Of a stretch of 37,793 nt of DNA, positions 1 through 8,090 are shown in pieces. The position numbers and the translations under genes were made by a program. The number at the start of each line of letters is the position of its first letter. Within the stretch, counting starts at the first letter, position 1. The notes below the pieces were generated by a model. It was not told the origin of the DNA, made no database searches, and saw nothing but the letters and a program-made list of their open reading frames with translations. Source of the stretch: Selenomonas sp. (lineage in GTDB: Bacteria; Bacillota_C; Negativicutes; Selenomonadales; Selenomonadaceae); NCBI RefSeq assembly GCF_024699275.1, contig NZ_JAILPX010000089.1:1-37793 (forward strand), in the 5' to 3' direction.

Positions 1-1
1 T

Positions 2-190
2 TATTGGAGCAGACCTGCTGCCGATGAAGTACGCAGTGCCTGGTCCAGCGTGGGCATCGATATTAAGATGAATAAAGATGCGGGCAACCAGTATTTCCTG
101 AATGGCAAGGAAATCACCCAGGCCCAGGCCATGGACCACGCCCAGGCCGTTACGGGCAAACAGCTTGACCGTTCTGCATGGGATTGGTAA
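2..190 (+). CDS. C-terminal fragment of an unrecognised protein
   Basis: An open frame enters from the left edge and runs 62 codons to a TAA at 188-190. The visible residues are hydrophilic and rich in Ala, Gln and Asp, ending in Ser-Ala-Trp-Asp-Trp. There is no membrane segment and no motif I recognise. The repetitive NGKEIT / AQAMDHAQAV character could fit the tail of a large secreted or surface protein, but that is a guess. The start is outside the window. It is followed 92 bases later by the small GG-leader peptide gene on the same strand. Confidence 0.5.
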   Translation, partial: YWSRPAADEVRSAWSSVGIDIKMNKDAGNQYFLNGKEITQAQAMDHAQAVTGKQLDRSAWDW

Positions 191-282
191 ATCAACGGTT
201 TTCGCTAATCGGCAAGGAGTAAACAAGGGATAGTCAGAAATCAAGGGGAAATGATAGCGCTAAAAATTGAAGGGATGGGAAA

Positions 283-513
283 ATGATGCATAATCACGAA
301 GTATCTATGGAGGTACTGGAGCATGTAGTCGGCGGTCTTTGGGGATACAACGCCGAGGAGCACACGCTTTATTCAGGGATTTTTACGCCGTCCACAACAG
401 AGATTACGGGAACGGCCAAGAAAAAAGCAACCACTACGGCTTCAACGGGTTACAAACCTGCTCCCATAGATTATCAAACGGTTATATGTGCGGATACATT
501 CCGAGAGATTTAA
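283..513 (+). CDS. Small peptide with double-glycine leader (bacteriocin-like)
   Basis: A 76-residue peptide with two possible ATG starts (283 and 286), preceded by a purine-rich stretch (GAAGGGATGGGA) that can act as ribosome binding site. Residues 7-18 read VSMEVLEHVVGG. This fits the double-glycine leader consensus LSxxELxxIxGG with Ser at -11, Leu at -7, Val at -4 and Gly-Gly at -2/-1. Such leaders are cleaved by C39-peptidase ABC exporters. The predicted 58-residue core is rich in Thr and aromatic residues, has a Lys-Lys-Lys run and one Cys. I do not recognise the core. No exporter, immunity gene or modification enzyme is in the window. The call as a secreted peptide rests on the leader alone. 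A terminator follows 20 bases after the stop. Confidence 0.6.
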   Translation: MMHNHEVSMEVLEHVVGGLWGYNAEEHTLYSGIFTPSTTEITGTAKKKATTTASTGYKPAPIDYQTVICADTFREI

Positions 514-530
514 GGGATTTAAGCAGGGAC

Positions 531-577
531 AAAAAGGCTGGAACGAATGCATAGGCATGTTCGTTCCAGCCTTTTTT
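531..577. terminator. Bidirectional intrinsic terminator
   Basis: A perfect 15-bp inverted repeat (AAAGGCTGGAACGAA at 533-547, complement at 560-574) with a 12-base loop has an A-run on the left and a T-run on the right. It can end the + strand peptide transcript and the - strand Tad transcript, which converge here. Confidence 0.9.
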
Positions 578-598
578 GTACGCTAAGCACATTTTCCC

Positions 599-1045
599 TC
601 AGTGCCAAAGGGTAAGCGGATCCACATAGACATAGCCATCACCGGAACGGGGCATATACTCCAGATGCAGATGCGGGCCCGTGGCATTGCCGCTGCTGCC
701 CACGGCGGCAATCACTTCCCCTGCCGACACCCGCTCCCCTGCCCGCACGTAAATCGCACTGCAATGGGCATAACGGGTATAGGCATCGATATTGCCATGA
801 TAGAGCAACACCTGATTGCCATAACCATCCCCGAAGTCGCCGCTTTGGATGACCTCTCCATCGAACAGGGCCACAATGCCCGCCCCATAATCATAACCCA
901 AATCCACACCGGTATGAAACTTCCATTCTCCGGTGACGGGATGAACCCGCCAGCCAAAGGGAGAAGTCACGGGAAAGGAAGCTGCCGCCACCGGCAGGCA
1001 TAACGCCATACATAAACCAAGCATCAGAAAAATCCGCTTCAACAA
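599..1045 (-). CDS. Secreted M23 (LytM-type) peptidoglycan endopeptidase
   Basis: A 148-residue protein with a signal peptide (Lys-Arg, hydrophobic core, cleavage near Ala-Ala-Ala at 20-22), followed directly by a compact LytM domain. The zinc ligands of family M23 are all present: His44 and Asp48 in HTGVD and His127 in HLH, with His94 and His125 as catalytic-site histidines. It should therefore be an active metallo-endopeptidase cutting peptide cross-bridges outside the inner membrane. The start is TTG at 1045 (a second TTG follows), supported by GGTGGAG about 7 bases upstream; the only nearby ATG is in another frame. It is the last gene of the Tad operon, 31 bases after tadG, so it may open the wall for pilus assembly. 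That role is inferred from position. Confidence 0.85.
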   Translation of the reverse strand: MLKRIFLMLGLCMALCLPVAAASFPVTSPFGWRVHPVTGEWKFHTGVDLGYDYGAGIVALFDGEVIQSGDFGDGYGNQVLLYHGNIDAYTRYAHCSAIYVRAGERVSAGEVIAAVGSSGNATGPHLHLEYMPRSGDGYVYVDPLTLWH

Positions 1046-1076
1046 AGATCATCTCCACCACTGCAGCCAAAGCTGC

Positions 1077-2675
1077 TTAACTGTAATTTCTAAAGGTATT
1101 ATAGACCACTTCCAACGTGGCTGTGTCCTCATAAATCGTATAATTGTTCTTCTTATTCACATCATCCACCGCTTCGGCACTCATGCCGGTAAGCAGGAAT
1201 TCCTTTTTCACTTTCGTCCGTCCTGCACTGGCTCCGGTACCATAATCAATCCGCCGCGCCAGGATATAGCCGTCTATTTTCCCGGTGCCATTAAGGGTTA
1301 CGACACTATTGGGCGCATAGATGATGCCCCGGAAATCGCTATTGAGATTCACGATAAAGGGTGCCGAAGAATGCATGCTGGTCATGACCATATTGGCCTT
1401 ATTCGTTTTCACCGCATTTTCAACAGGCGCAGCCAATAACGCTGCATCTGCGGGATCCACCCAAAGGGTATCGGCGGCTCTCCGGCGGGAGTCCGGTCCA
1501 TCATAGGCAATGATCAGGGGATGATTCTGCTCCGCGTTGATGTTGATGATGCGGGGAACCACCTGGGTTAGATTCTTCATCCCGCCCACCCATAAGGGTT
1601 CACTTTCAATCCGCACATACAGGGAATCATCGCTGACCGCCCCTGTATCTTCATTGAAGTTAACCTCCAGCGTCCGGACAAACCAGCCATATATCTTCTG
1701 CCCATTCAGCGTTGCACTGCCTTCCTTAGCCGGCTGGTCGATGTAGAATCCCTTAAGGCCCTTGTCGCTGATCCAGCTGCTGTTTAAGGTATAGATCAGG
1801 CGTCCTAAATCCCCCTGCCGTTTGGCATTGCTATTGCCCCGAATCTCCTCCGCCAGATAATGGTCCGGGTCATCCGTATCCGTTACCGAGGAATCCTTAT
1901 AGCCCAACAGCAGCTGTTCATAGCCTTCCGTCGTAAAATGCAGAATGCCGGCATCCACATTTCCTTGGAAGGATGTGGTGTAATAGGTGGAACTGTAATT
2001 GTTCGCATAGAGTTTCTGATTGCTGGTCACATCCTGCCAGAATTTCTTGCCGTTATAGCTGGTGGTATTCCCATCCTTATCCGTCACCGTAAATCCCGGC
2101 CACTCGGCCAGAGACTCCCAATACATATTGGGCACCAGCACCGACAGATTGAAACTTAACCTCTCCACTTCCTCCACAATATTTACCCCGGGCAGGGCCA
2201 CCGCCACAGCTCTAGCCGATACATCAAAGGTATCTACCCCCACCATTTTCAGAAAGCTCGTTTTATAGTCATTCTCCAATTCCACCAGATAGGCCTGTAC
2301 GCTGTTACTCCCCTCGTAATGAACGGTCTTGAAGCCAGCGGTCACCTGATCGCCATTGTTCTTCTTCAATTCCGTCTTGGCCTTCAAGGCGGCAGCATCA
2401 TTATCCGCTGCCTTTTCCAATTCATATTCCGTACCGTCTAAAGTAAAGGTTATCTTATCCCCATCGTATTCCGGATTGACCAATCGCAATTTCGTAGAGG
2501 AATCGAGGACATGCATCCCCGCCAAAGCCGAAGCATCGGCCAGATTCTGCAGATTGTTTTTCTTCAGATACAGGCTGCCAAAATCAAGAGCCCCACCGCC
2601 CAATACCAGCACCACAGGCAGCAATAGGGCAAAGAATACCAGGACGGCGCCCTTTTCCTTATTTGAGGTCTTCAT
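1077..2675 (-). CDS. tadG: TadG-like pilus assembly protein
   Basis: A 532-residue protein starting with the Tad/TadG pattern: a short basic N-terminus, Lys-Gly-Ala at 8-10, one hydrophobic helix (about 12-32), then Leu-Gln-Asn-Leu-Ala-Asp-Ala-Ser-Ala-Leu-Ala-Gly. That motif is typical of TadE/TadG minor pilins and their relatives. The rest is a long Asn/Asp/Tyr-rich extracytoplasmic region that I cannot assign to a named fold; I see no clear von Willebrand MIDAS motif. The start at 2675 (MKTSNKEKG) is chosen over the upstream start at 2708 because AAAGGAG lies 8 bases before it. It follows tadC by 36 bases. It probably helps anchor or assemble Flp pili on the outer face of the inner membrane. 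Confidence 0.82.
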   Translation of the reverse strand: MKTSNKEKGAVLVFFALLLPVVLVLGGGALDFGSLYLKKNNLQNLADASALAGMHVLDSSTKLRLVNPEYDGDKITFTLDGTEYELEKAADNDAAALKAKTELKKNNGDQVTAGFKTVHYEGSNSVQAYLVELENDYKTSFLKMVGVDTFDVSARAVAVALPGVNIVEEVERLSFNLSVLVPNMYWESLAEWPGFTVTDKDGNTTSYNGKKFWQDVTSNQKLYANNYSSTYYTTSFQGNVDAGILHFTTEGYEQLLLGYKDSSVTDTDDPDHYLAEEIRGNSNAKRQGDLGRLIYTLNSSWISDKGLKGFYIDQPAKEGSATLNGQKIYGWFVRTLEVNFNEDTGAVSDDSLYVRIESEPLWVGGMKNLTQVVPRIININAEQNHPLIIAYDGPDSRRRAADTLWVDPADAALLAAPVENAVKTNKANMVMTSMHSSAPFIVNLNSDFRGIIYAPNSVVTLNGTGKIDGYILARRIDYGTGASAGRTKVKKEFLLTGMSAEAVDDVNKKNNYTIYEDTATLEVVYNTFRNYS

Positions 2676-2711
2676 CGGTCTACTCCTTTCCTCTAAGATT
2701 ACCCCCATACC

Positions 2712-3692
2712 TTACTTCGTAAAGGTCTTCATCAGCGCCAGCAGGGAGGGGAACATGACGACGACAAAGACTGCCGGAAAGATGAAGAGCAGCATGGGGA
2801 AGATGATTTTAACCGGGGCCTTGAGGGCTTCACTGCGGACAAACTGACGATGACGCTCCCGGATATTATCCGCCTGATTCTTGACGGTCTTGACAATACT
2901 GGTGCCCAAACGCTCCGACTGGATAATGGAACCGGTGAACAGATAGAGCTCCTCCATATCGCACCGCTTAGCCAGATTGGTCAGGGCAATCTGCCGGGTC
3001 ATCCCCAGACGCATATCATTCTGCATGCGCCGGAATTCATCCACCAGCTCCCCCTTCATCCGCAACACGATTTTGCCGATGGCACCATCAAAAGACATAC
3101 CGGCCTGCACACTGACACAGAGCAGATCCATAAAATCCGGCAGCTGCCGCTTGATGCTCTGCTGGCGCCGGCGTACCACCGAACGCAGCCAGGCCAGCGC
3201 CAAAAGGGTACTCAGGACCAGAATCACCAGCACAATAGTCATCTCCTGGATAAAATACAGTTCCGTCCGCCGAATCACCAGGATTGCCAGCAGTGCTCCC
3301 CCCAGCACGAACATGCCCCAATAGGCCATCAGCCGGCTGACATTCCACTGTCCCTGCCTGCCTGCCCGAACGATCTGACCGTCCAGATAGTTGAAAATGC
3401 TATGCGGTGTAAAAAGCTGAATGGTCTGTACGAAACCGCGGACCATAGGGTCGATAACCCGCTCCCTAAAGGACAATTCCCAAAAGGAACGATGTTCTTC
3501 CGGCTCCTCTTCTTCCTCCTGGTTTTTCTTTTCCTCCACGGGCTGTTTACGAACCCGTTCCGCCTCAGCCGCTGCAAGCATCCGCTTGAAACGGCGATTG
3601 ACCTGGGCCTGCCGATTATTGAGCAGCAGGTAGACAATCACCAGCAACAGGATATAGGCAATCGTCCCCAACAGTGCACCCCAAAAAATCAT
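2712..3692 (-). CDS. tadC: TadC-like inner-membrane platform protein
   Basis: A 326-residue membrane protein of the T2SF/GspF family. It has one N-terminal helix, a charged Glu/Lys-rich cytoplasmic stretch (about 40-65), two helices near 115-170, a cytoplasmic domain with PDFMDLLCVSVQAGMSFDGAI, and a C-terminal hydrophobic pair. In Tad systems TadB and TadC form the platform that couples the TadA ATPase to pilin extrusion. The start is ATG 3692, which overlaps the tadA stop as ATGA and has GGGAGGG 6 bases upstream. A longer start at 3707 is possible but less well placed. The overlap implies translational coupling with tadA. Confidence 0.88.
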   Translation of the reverse strand: MIFWGALLGTIAYILLLVIVYLLLNNRQAQVNRRFKRMLAAAEAERVRKQPVEEKKNQEEEEEPEEHRSFWELSFRERVIDPMVRGFVQTIQLFTPHSIFNYLDGQIVRAGRQGQWNVSRLMAYWGMFVLGGALLAILVIRRTELYFIQEMTIVLVILVLSTLLALAWLRSVVRRRQQSIKRQLPDFMDLLCVSVQAGMSFDGAIGKIVLRMKGELVDEFRRMQNDMRLGMTRQIALTNLAKRCDMEELYLFTGSIIQSERLGTSIVKTVKNQADNIRERHRQFVRSEALKAPVKIIFPMLLFIFPAVFVVVMFPSLLALMKTFTK

Positions 3693-5215
3693 CGCAAGCC
3701 CTCCCATCTTTGCCCATTGTCAAACATGCTGGCCGGCAACTCAATGCCCGCTAACCGAATCTTATCCATGAACTGGGGTTGATAGCCCGTGCTGGTAAAA
3801 TGACCATGCACAATCCCCTTATCATCAATGCTGTCCTGTTCAAAGCGGAACAAATCCTGCAGGACGATGGTATCCCCTTCCATCCCCTGCACCTCGGTGA
3901 TATAGGTAATCTTGCGGCTGCCATCCCGCATACGGGATTGCTGCAGAATCAAATCGATTCCCGAAGCCACCTGACCGCGTATGGACCGGACAGGTAATTC
4001 CATGCCCGCCATCAGCACCATTGTCTCCAGACGGGACAGCAAATCCCGCGGGCTGTTGGCATGGGCCGTGGTCAAGGAACCATCATGGCCCGTGTTCATG
4101 GCCTGCAGCATATCCAAAGACTCACCGCCGCGGACCTCCCCCACAATAATCCGGTCGGGACGCATGCGCAGGGAATTGCGGACCAGATCCCGGATGGTGA
4201 TGGCTCCCCGGCCCTCCAGGTTCGCTGGCCGGGCTTCCAGGGTGACCACATGACGCTGCTGCAGCTTGAGCTCTGCCGCATCCTCCACGGTGATGATGCG
4301 CTCATCGGCAGGTACAAAGGAGGAAAGCACATTCAATGTGGTGGTCTTACCGGACCCTGTGCCTCCGGAAACCAGAATATTCAGCCGGGATTTCACACAG
4401 GCTTCCAAAAAGGCCGCCATATTCTCATTCAGGGTTCCCGCCTTGATGAGATCCGCCACCTCCATCCGCTGGCGGTAGAACTTACGGATGGTGACCGTCG
4501 GCCCCACCAGGGACAAGGGCGGAATGATGATATTCACGCGGGAACCATCCGCCAAACGCGCATCCACCAATGGCGAAGACTCATCCACATGTCTGCCCAG
4601 CGGAACCAAAATGCGCTCGATAATCCCCATAAGATGCGCTTCGTCATGGAAGGTCACATTGGAGAGCATAATCTTGCCCTGCCGTTCCACAAAGACATTC
4701 TGCGGACCATTAATCATGATTTCTGTGACGGAATCATCCTGCAGCAAAGATTCCAAAGGACCGAGCCCCAACAATTCATCATAGATATCGTCAATCAGCT
4801 GAAAGCGGTCGCCTCGGGTCACCGTAAAATTGCTGTTGTTCAGAATCCGCTGACAGTAGGACGAGATGATATTCTTAGCCCGTTCAATCTCCCCCTTGTC
4901 CTGCTGCAACAACAGCTTTTCTTCCTCCGGTGTAATCTCCTCCACAATCAGCTGATGAATCTGCTGTTTCAATTGACGCAGGGTATCCTCCTGCAAGGTT
5001 TCATTCTGGCGGGCCGCAAAGGCTGTCGCCACCCGGGTCTCCCGCTTGATGGGGCCCCCCTTTGAAGCCGAAAGAAGCGACTGCGCGGAATGGAGCCCCT
5101 CCTGCAGAGTCTTCCCCTCTTTGGACTCCTCCAGACCAATAGAGGCCGGTCTTTCCTGCAAACTGCCCTTGGCCTCATTTATCCCCAAACGTTCGAGTAA
5201 AGAACGGGATTTCAT
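3689..5215 (-). CDS. tadA: TadA/CpaF secretion ATPase
   Basis: A 508-residue hexameric type II/IV secretion ATPase (CpaF family). The Walker [11 protein letters not shown] is at about 284-293 and the Walker B region with [11 protein letters not shown] at about 355-366, followed by the His box ([14 protein letters not shown]). The N-terminal 100 residues are variable and charged, as in other CpaF proteins; the domain with [12 protein letters not shown] is at about 165-180. It powers assembly of Flp pilin. ATG 5215 is preferred because GGTGG lies 8 bases before it; a GTG at 5227 is possible. The gene is 23 bases after tadE and overlaps tadC by four bases. Confidence 0.95.
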   Translation of the reverse strand: MKSRSLLERLGINEAKGSLQERPASIGLEESKEGKTLQEGLHSAQSLLSASKGGPIKRETRVATAFAARQNETLQEDTLRQLKQQIHQLIVEEITPEEEKLLLQQDKGEIERAKNIISSYCQRILNNSNFTVTRGDRFQLIDDIYDELLGLGPLESLLQDDSVTEIMINGPQNVFVERQGKIMLSNVTFHDEAHLMGIIERILVPLGRHVDESSPLVDARLADGSRVNIIIPPLSLVGPTVTIRKFYRQRMEVADLIKAGTLNENMAAFLEACVKSRLNILVSGGTGSGKTTTLNVLSSFVPADERIITVEDAAELKLQQRHVVTLEARPANLEGRGAITIRDLVRNSLRMRPDRIIVGEVRGGESLDMLQAMNTGHDGSLTTAHANSPRDLLSRLETMVLMAGMELPVRSIRGQVASGIDLILQQSRMRDGSRKITYITEVQGMEGDTIVLQDLFRFEQDSIDDKGIVHGHFTSTGYQPQFMDKIRLAGIELPASMFDNGQRWEGLR

Positions 5216-5238
5216 ATGCCCTACCACCTTTCTCCTGG

Positions 5239-5688
5239 TTATACATCTGGTTCCACCGGCAATTGATAAACGATTTCCATATTGGTCGGCGGCCAGCCCG
5301 TATTGCGCAAGATATTGGGCAATATGGAAGAATTGTTCATATAGATGGAAACGGTTACTTTGACCTCATCATCTTCCATCGTCACTTCTGAGGTCATGCT
5401 ATATAAGGATGTGTTGGGGGCTACATAGACCTTCAAGGCTTCATTCCCATACGCATAAGGCCGGACACTGGTGTCCACCGTACTGGAACACTTACTGGCC
5501 AGGGCAGCGCGCTTATCCGTGTCGGCTAAGGACACATCCCGGGCAATAGCCCGGGCGGCATTGCTGTATTGCAGATAGTCCATATAGACCATCCCCCCAT
5601 AAATAACCCCAAAGGTAATGAGAATAAAGAGCGGCAGCACCAAAGCAAATTCCACCGCGGCCTGTCCCTTTTGTCTAAGCCTATCCAT
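5239..5688 (-). CDS. tadE: TadE-like minor pilin
   Basis: A 149-residue protein with the TadE signature: a short basic start, Gly-Gln-Ala-Ala-Val-Glu-Phe-Ala-Leu-Val-Leu-Pro, then a hydrophobic helix with Gly-Gly-Met. The Glu in this motif corresponds to Glu+5 of prepilins. TadE proteins are processed by a prepilin peptidase and incorporated as minor pilins; no such peptidase is in the window. Two adjacent ATG codons (5691 and 5688) follow GAAGGA; 5688 has the better spacing. A stem-loop separates it from the flp gene upstream. Confidence 0.85.
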   Translation of the reverse strand: MDRLRQKGQAAVEFALVLPLFILITFGVIYGGMVYMDYLQYSNAARAIARDVSLADTDKRAALASKCSSTVDTSVRPYAYGNEALKVYVAPNTSLYSMTSEVTMEDDEVKVTVSIYMNNSSILPNILRNTGWPPTNMEIVYQLPVEPDV

Positions 5689-5712
5689 CATTATCCTTCC
5701 CCCTTGTAAGAA

Positions 5713-5741
5713 GAGAGTCTCCCAAAACACAGGAGACTCTC
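5713..5741 (-). other. Stem-loop between flp and tadE
   Basis: A 10-bp perfect inverted repeat (GAGAGTCTCC at 5713-5722, complement at 5732-5741) lies 44 bases downstream of the pilin stop in transcript direction and just ahead of the tadE ribosome binding site. On the pilus transcript it has no T-run after it, so it is not a strong terminator. Partial termination, or a 3' stabiliser that keeps pilin mRNA more abundant than the downstream genes, are both plausible. A T-rich tract follows it only on the + strand. Confidence 0.6.
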
Positions 5742-5785
5742 CTTAAAATTTTTCTACTGGCATCACCCATGTCTAAGCCAACTCA

Positions 5786-5971
5786 TCACGGAGTTGATGC
5801 TGTACTGATATTGTTCTTGGCACTAGTAAAGAGACCTTTAATCTGATTCCCCAGGCCCGTATCCGACCCCAGAGCCACAGCTGCGATAGCTGCAACGAAG
5901 GCCAAAATCAGTGCATATTCCACAATGCCCTGGCCTTTTTGGGTAAAGAACTTGTTCAATTTCTGTAACAT
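5786..5971 (-). CDS. flp: Flp-type major pilin
   Basis: A 61-residue prepilin. After a short leader (MLQKLNKFFTQKG) comes QGIVEYALIL, the conserved Flp processing and Glu+5 region, and then a single long hydrophobic helix and a short Ser/Thr/Asn-rich tail. Cleavage is expected after Gly13. The start at 5971 has GAGGAGGAG five bases upstream; the longer reading to 6004 covers that site and is rejected. It is the structural subunit of the pilus, located inside the operon rather than at its head, directly after tadB. Confidence 0.93.
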   Translation of the reverse strand: MLQKLNKFFTQKGQGIVEYALILAFVAAIAAVALGSDTGLGNQIKGLFTSAKNNISTASTP

Positions 5972-6010
5972 GTCGACTCCTCCTCTCCTCATCATAATAG
6001 CCATGTGATA

Positions 6011-6964
6011 TCAGGCTTTGATATCCACAATTCTACGGATAGCCAAATACCCCATAAACTCCAGCACCAGCGAAACCGCCACCGCTATCCGGCCCATGGG
6101 CTCGGTAAACAGCAGCATCAGCTGATCCCGATTCACTATAAACATAAAGGCAGCCAGAATAAAAGGCAATGCCAGTAGAATCCATGCTGAAAAGCGGCCC
6201 TGCGCCGTCAGGGAGATGGTCTCACGCTTCATCCGGATACGCTCCATGATGGTTTCACTGATGGTATCCAGAATCTGGGCGAGATTGCCACCAACTTCAC
6301 GCTGTACCAAAACCGCCGTCATCATCAGGTCAAAGTCAGCACTTTCCAGCCGCTGACTGGCCTCTTCCATGGCGGTTTCCAGCTTGATGCCCATGGCCAT
6401 ATCCCGGGCCATATGGGCAAATTCCAAACTCAGCGGTGGCTCCATTTCCCGGGCCACCACATCCACGGCCTGAGGGAAACTATACCCCGCCCGCAGTGCA
6501 TTGGCCACGGTAATCAAGCAATCCCCCAGCTGCTCCATGAACAGCCGCTGGCGTTCCCGGACGCGATACATCATGACGCCCCAGCCACCGGCCACCGCCA
6601 ACCCGCCACAGAGCAGAGCCAGCAGGAAATTCAAAGTGAGCAGATAGGTCAGCAGCATAACGCCCACAAAGGCCAGAAAGATAATGACCATGAACTCAGC
6701 CCCCAGCAGCGGCCAGCCAGCCTGCCACATGCGATTATCCAGTTTCCGGGAAATCTGCCAGCGGGCTACGGGTCTGGCCATGCGCCGCACAAAAAGCTTG
6801 CACTGCTCCCAAAGGTCCTTATCTTCATTGTTGCGATAATCTTCATCCTGATAGCGCATAATCCGCCGATGAAAGTTCAACTCACGACGGCTGAAGTAAG
6901 CCAGCAGGAAGAACACCGTCAGGAAGAAAAACAAGGCCGCACCCAAGGCCAATCCGATTACCAT
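6011..6964 (-). CDS. tadB: TadB-like inner-membrane platform protein
   Basis: A 317-residue T2SF-family protein. It has an N-terminal helix, a basic cytoplasmic stretch, two helices at about 90-135, a cytoplasmic helical domain with Gly-Asp-Cys-Leu-Ile-Thr-Val-Ala-Asn-Ala-Leu-Arg-Ala-Gly-Tyr-Ser, and two C-terminal helices. It pairs with TadC as the platform for the pilus ATPase. Two starts are possible. ATG 6964 has GAAGGTG six bases before it. GTG 6973 overlaps the preceding stop as GTGA. I chose the ATG. Unlike many Tad loci, tadB is separated from tadC by flp, tadE and tadA. Confidence 0.88.
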   Translation of the reverse strand: MVIGLALGAALFFFLTVFFLLAYFSRRELNFHRRIMRYQDEDYRNNEDKDLWEQCKLFVRRMARPVARWQISRKLDNRMWQAGWPLLGAEFMVIIFLAFVGVMLLTYLLTLNFLLALLCGGLAVAGGWGVMMYRVRERQRLFMEQLGDCLITVANALRAGYSFPQAVDVVAREMEPPLSLEFAHMARDMAMGIKLETAMEEASQRLESADFDLMMTAVLVQREVGGNLAQILDTISETIMERIRMKRETISLTAQGRFSAWILLALPFILAAFMFIVNRDQLMLLFTEPMGRIAVAVSLVLEFMGYLAIRRIVDIKA

Positions 6965-6969
6965 GGGGT

Positions 6970-8076
6970 TCACCTTCTTCCCTTGACAAGCATCTCTGCC
7001 AATTTATTGATCTTCTGATCGAAGAGATTATTATACCGGGGACTCATTCCCATCCTGCCGCAGTTGGCCGCCATAATCAGCTTTTCCTCATGGGGAAACA
7101 GGTCCAGAATCTCATACCCCAGTTCCTGTTCCATCTCCCGCTTATGGGCTTCATCGGCGTTCTTCATATCCGTAAAGATGGGATAGACCTTTTTCCCGTA
7201 ATCCGACCACATCTTGAACATGCTCATGGAATGTTTCATATGTTCCACTTCAAAACCGCTGCGCATCATGGAGATGATGAAGGCGGTGTCCAACTGTTCG
7301 CAAAGACCGATGCTGATGGGGCTGAACCCCGCCGGCAAATCCACCAGGATATAGCGGAAGAGATGGCCCGTCATGCGGATGACTTCAATTAAGCCATCCT
7401 GCTCCACCAGCTCTGCATATTCCGGGCGCTTCGTACCGCTCAGCAGCCATACATTATGCCCCACCTGCTTGTAATAATTGGCAAAACTCAAGGGGGACAG
7501 CAATTTGATGTCACGCACGGCCTCAACCACGGAATAGGTGGGGTCCACATCAAACATGATGGGCAAATCCCCAAACTGCAAATCCGCATCAATAATGGCC
7601 ACCGCTTCACCGCTTTTCTCTGCCAGAGATACGGCCAGACGGCTCAGAAAGGTGGACCTGCCCCCATTCCCCTTGGGACTGAAGAAGGCCATGGTCCGGG
7701 CAGGTTTAGACTTTCCCCGACGCTCAAACATCTCCAGGGCATATTTGAGTTCACTGCCCTTAAAGCCCTTGACCATACAACCTGTGGCCCCGTACCGCAA
7801 GGCATTGTCTGCCAGATTCGTCTTCCAGTCATCCAGCAAAGCAATGATCTTTGCCTCGATGAACATATCCCGGAAGATGGCAACCGTCCCCAGCATCTCC
7901 GGTTCATCGATGGAAACCAGAATGATATCCGGCGAAAACATCCGGCTCTGTTTAATGGCAGCCTTGGCCTCCGTATAATAAGCCACCAGATCAAATTCGT
8001 CCGTATGGCGGATAACGCCGATGATTTCATCTAAAACTCTTGCATCTTTTTCTACTGCGATAACATGATACTGCAT
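6970..8076 (-). CDS. tadZ: TadZ/CpaE-type protein: pseudo-receiver plus MinD-like ATPase
   Basis: A 368-residue protein. Residues 1-115 form a receiver-like domain whose usual phospho-Asp position reads Ser (ILVSIDEP), so it is probably not phosphorylated. Residues from 125 on form a MinD/ParA domain. Its P-loop is K135-G-N-G-G-R140-S-T, keeping the signature lysine (K135) but replacing the phosphate-binding lysine by Arg140. IIDADLQFGD (161-170) matches the ParA switch region. TadZ proteins localise the Tad machine to a site in the cell, often with an atypical Walker A box. The gene is 14 bases after the second ATPase gene and adjacent to tadB. Confidence 0.88.
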   Translation of the reverse strand: MQYHVIAVEKDARVLDEIIGVIRHTDEFDLVAYYTEAKAAIKQSRMFSPDIILVSIDEPEMLGTVAIFRDMFIEAKIIALLDDWKTNLADNALRYGATGCMVKGFKGSELKYALEMFERRGKSKPARTMAFFSPKGNGGRSTFLSRLAVSLAEKSGEAVAIIDADLQFGDLPIMFDVDPTYSVVEAVRDIKLLSPLSFANYYKQVGHNVWLLSGTKRPEYAELVEQDGLIEVIRMTGHLFRYILVDLPAGFSPISIGLCEQLDTAFIISMMRSGFEVEHMKHSMSMFKMWSDYGKKVYPIFTDMKNADEAHKREMEQELGYEILDLFPHEEKLIMAANCGRMGMSPRYNNLFDQKINKLAEMLVKGRR

Positions 8077-8090
8077 GGAATATCATCCCC

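Noticed and set aside
339..554. 71-codon frame overlapping the GG-leader peptide
   Set aside because: It lies in another frame of the same strand, has no ribosome binding site, and ends inside the terminator stem.
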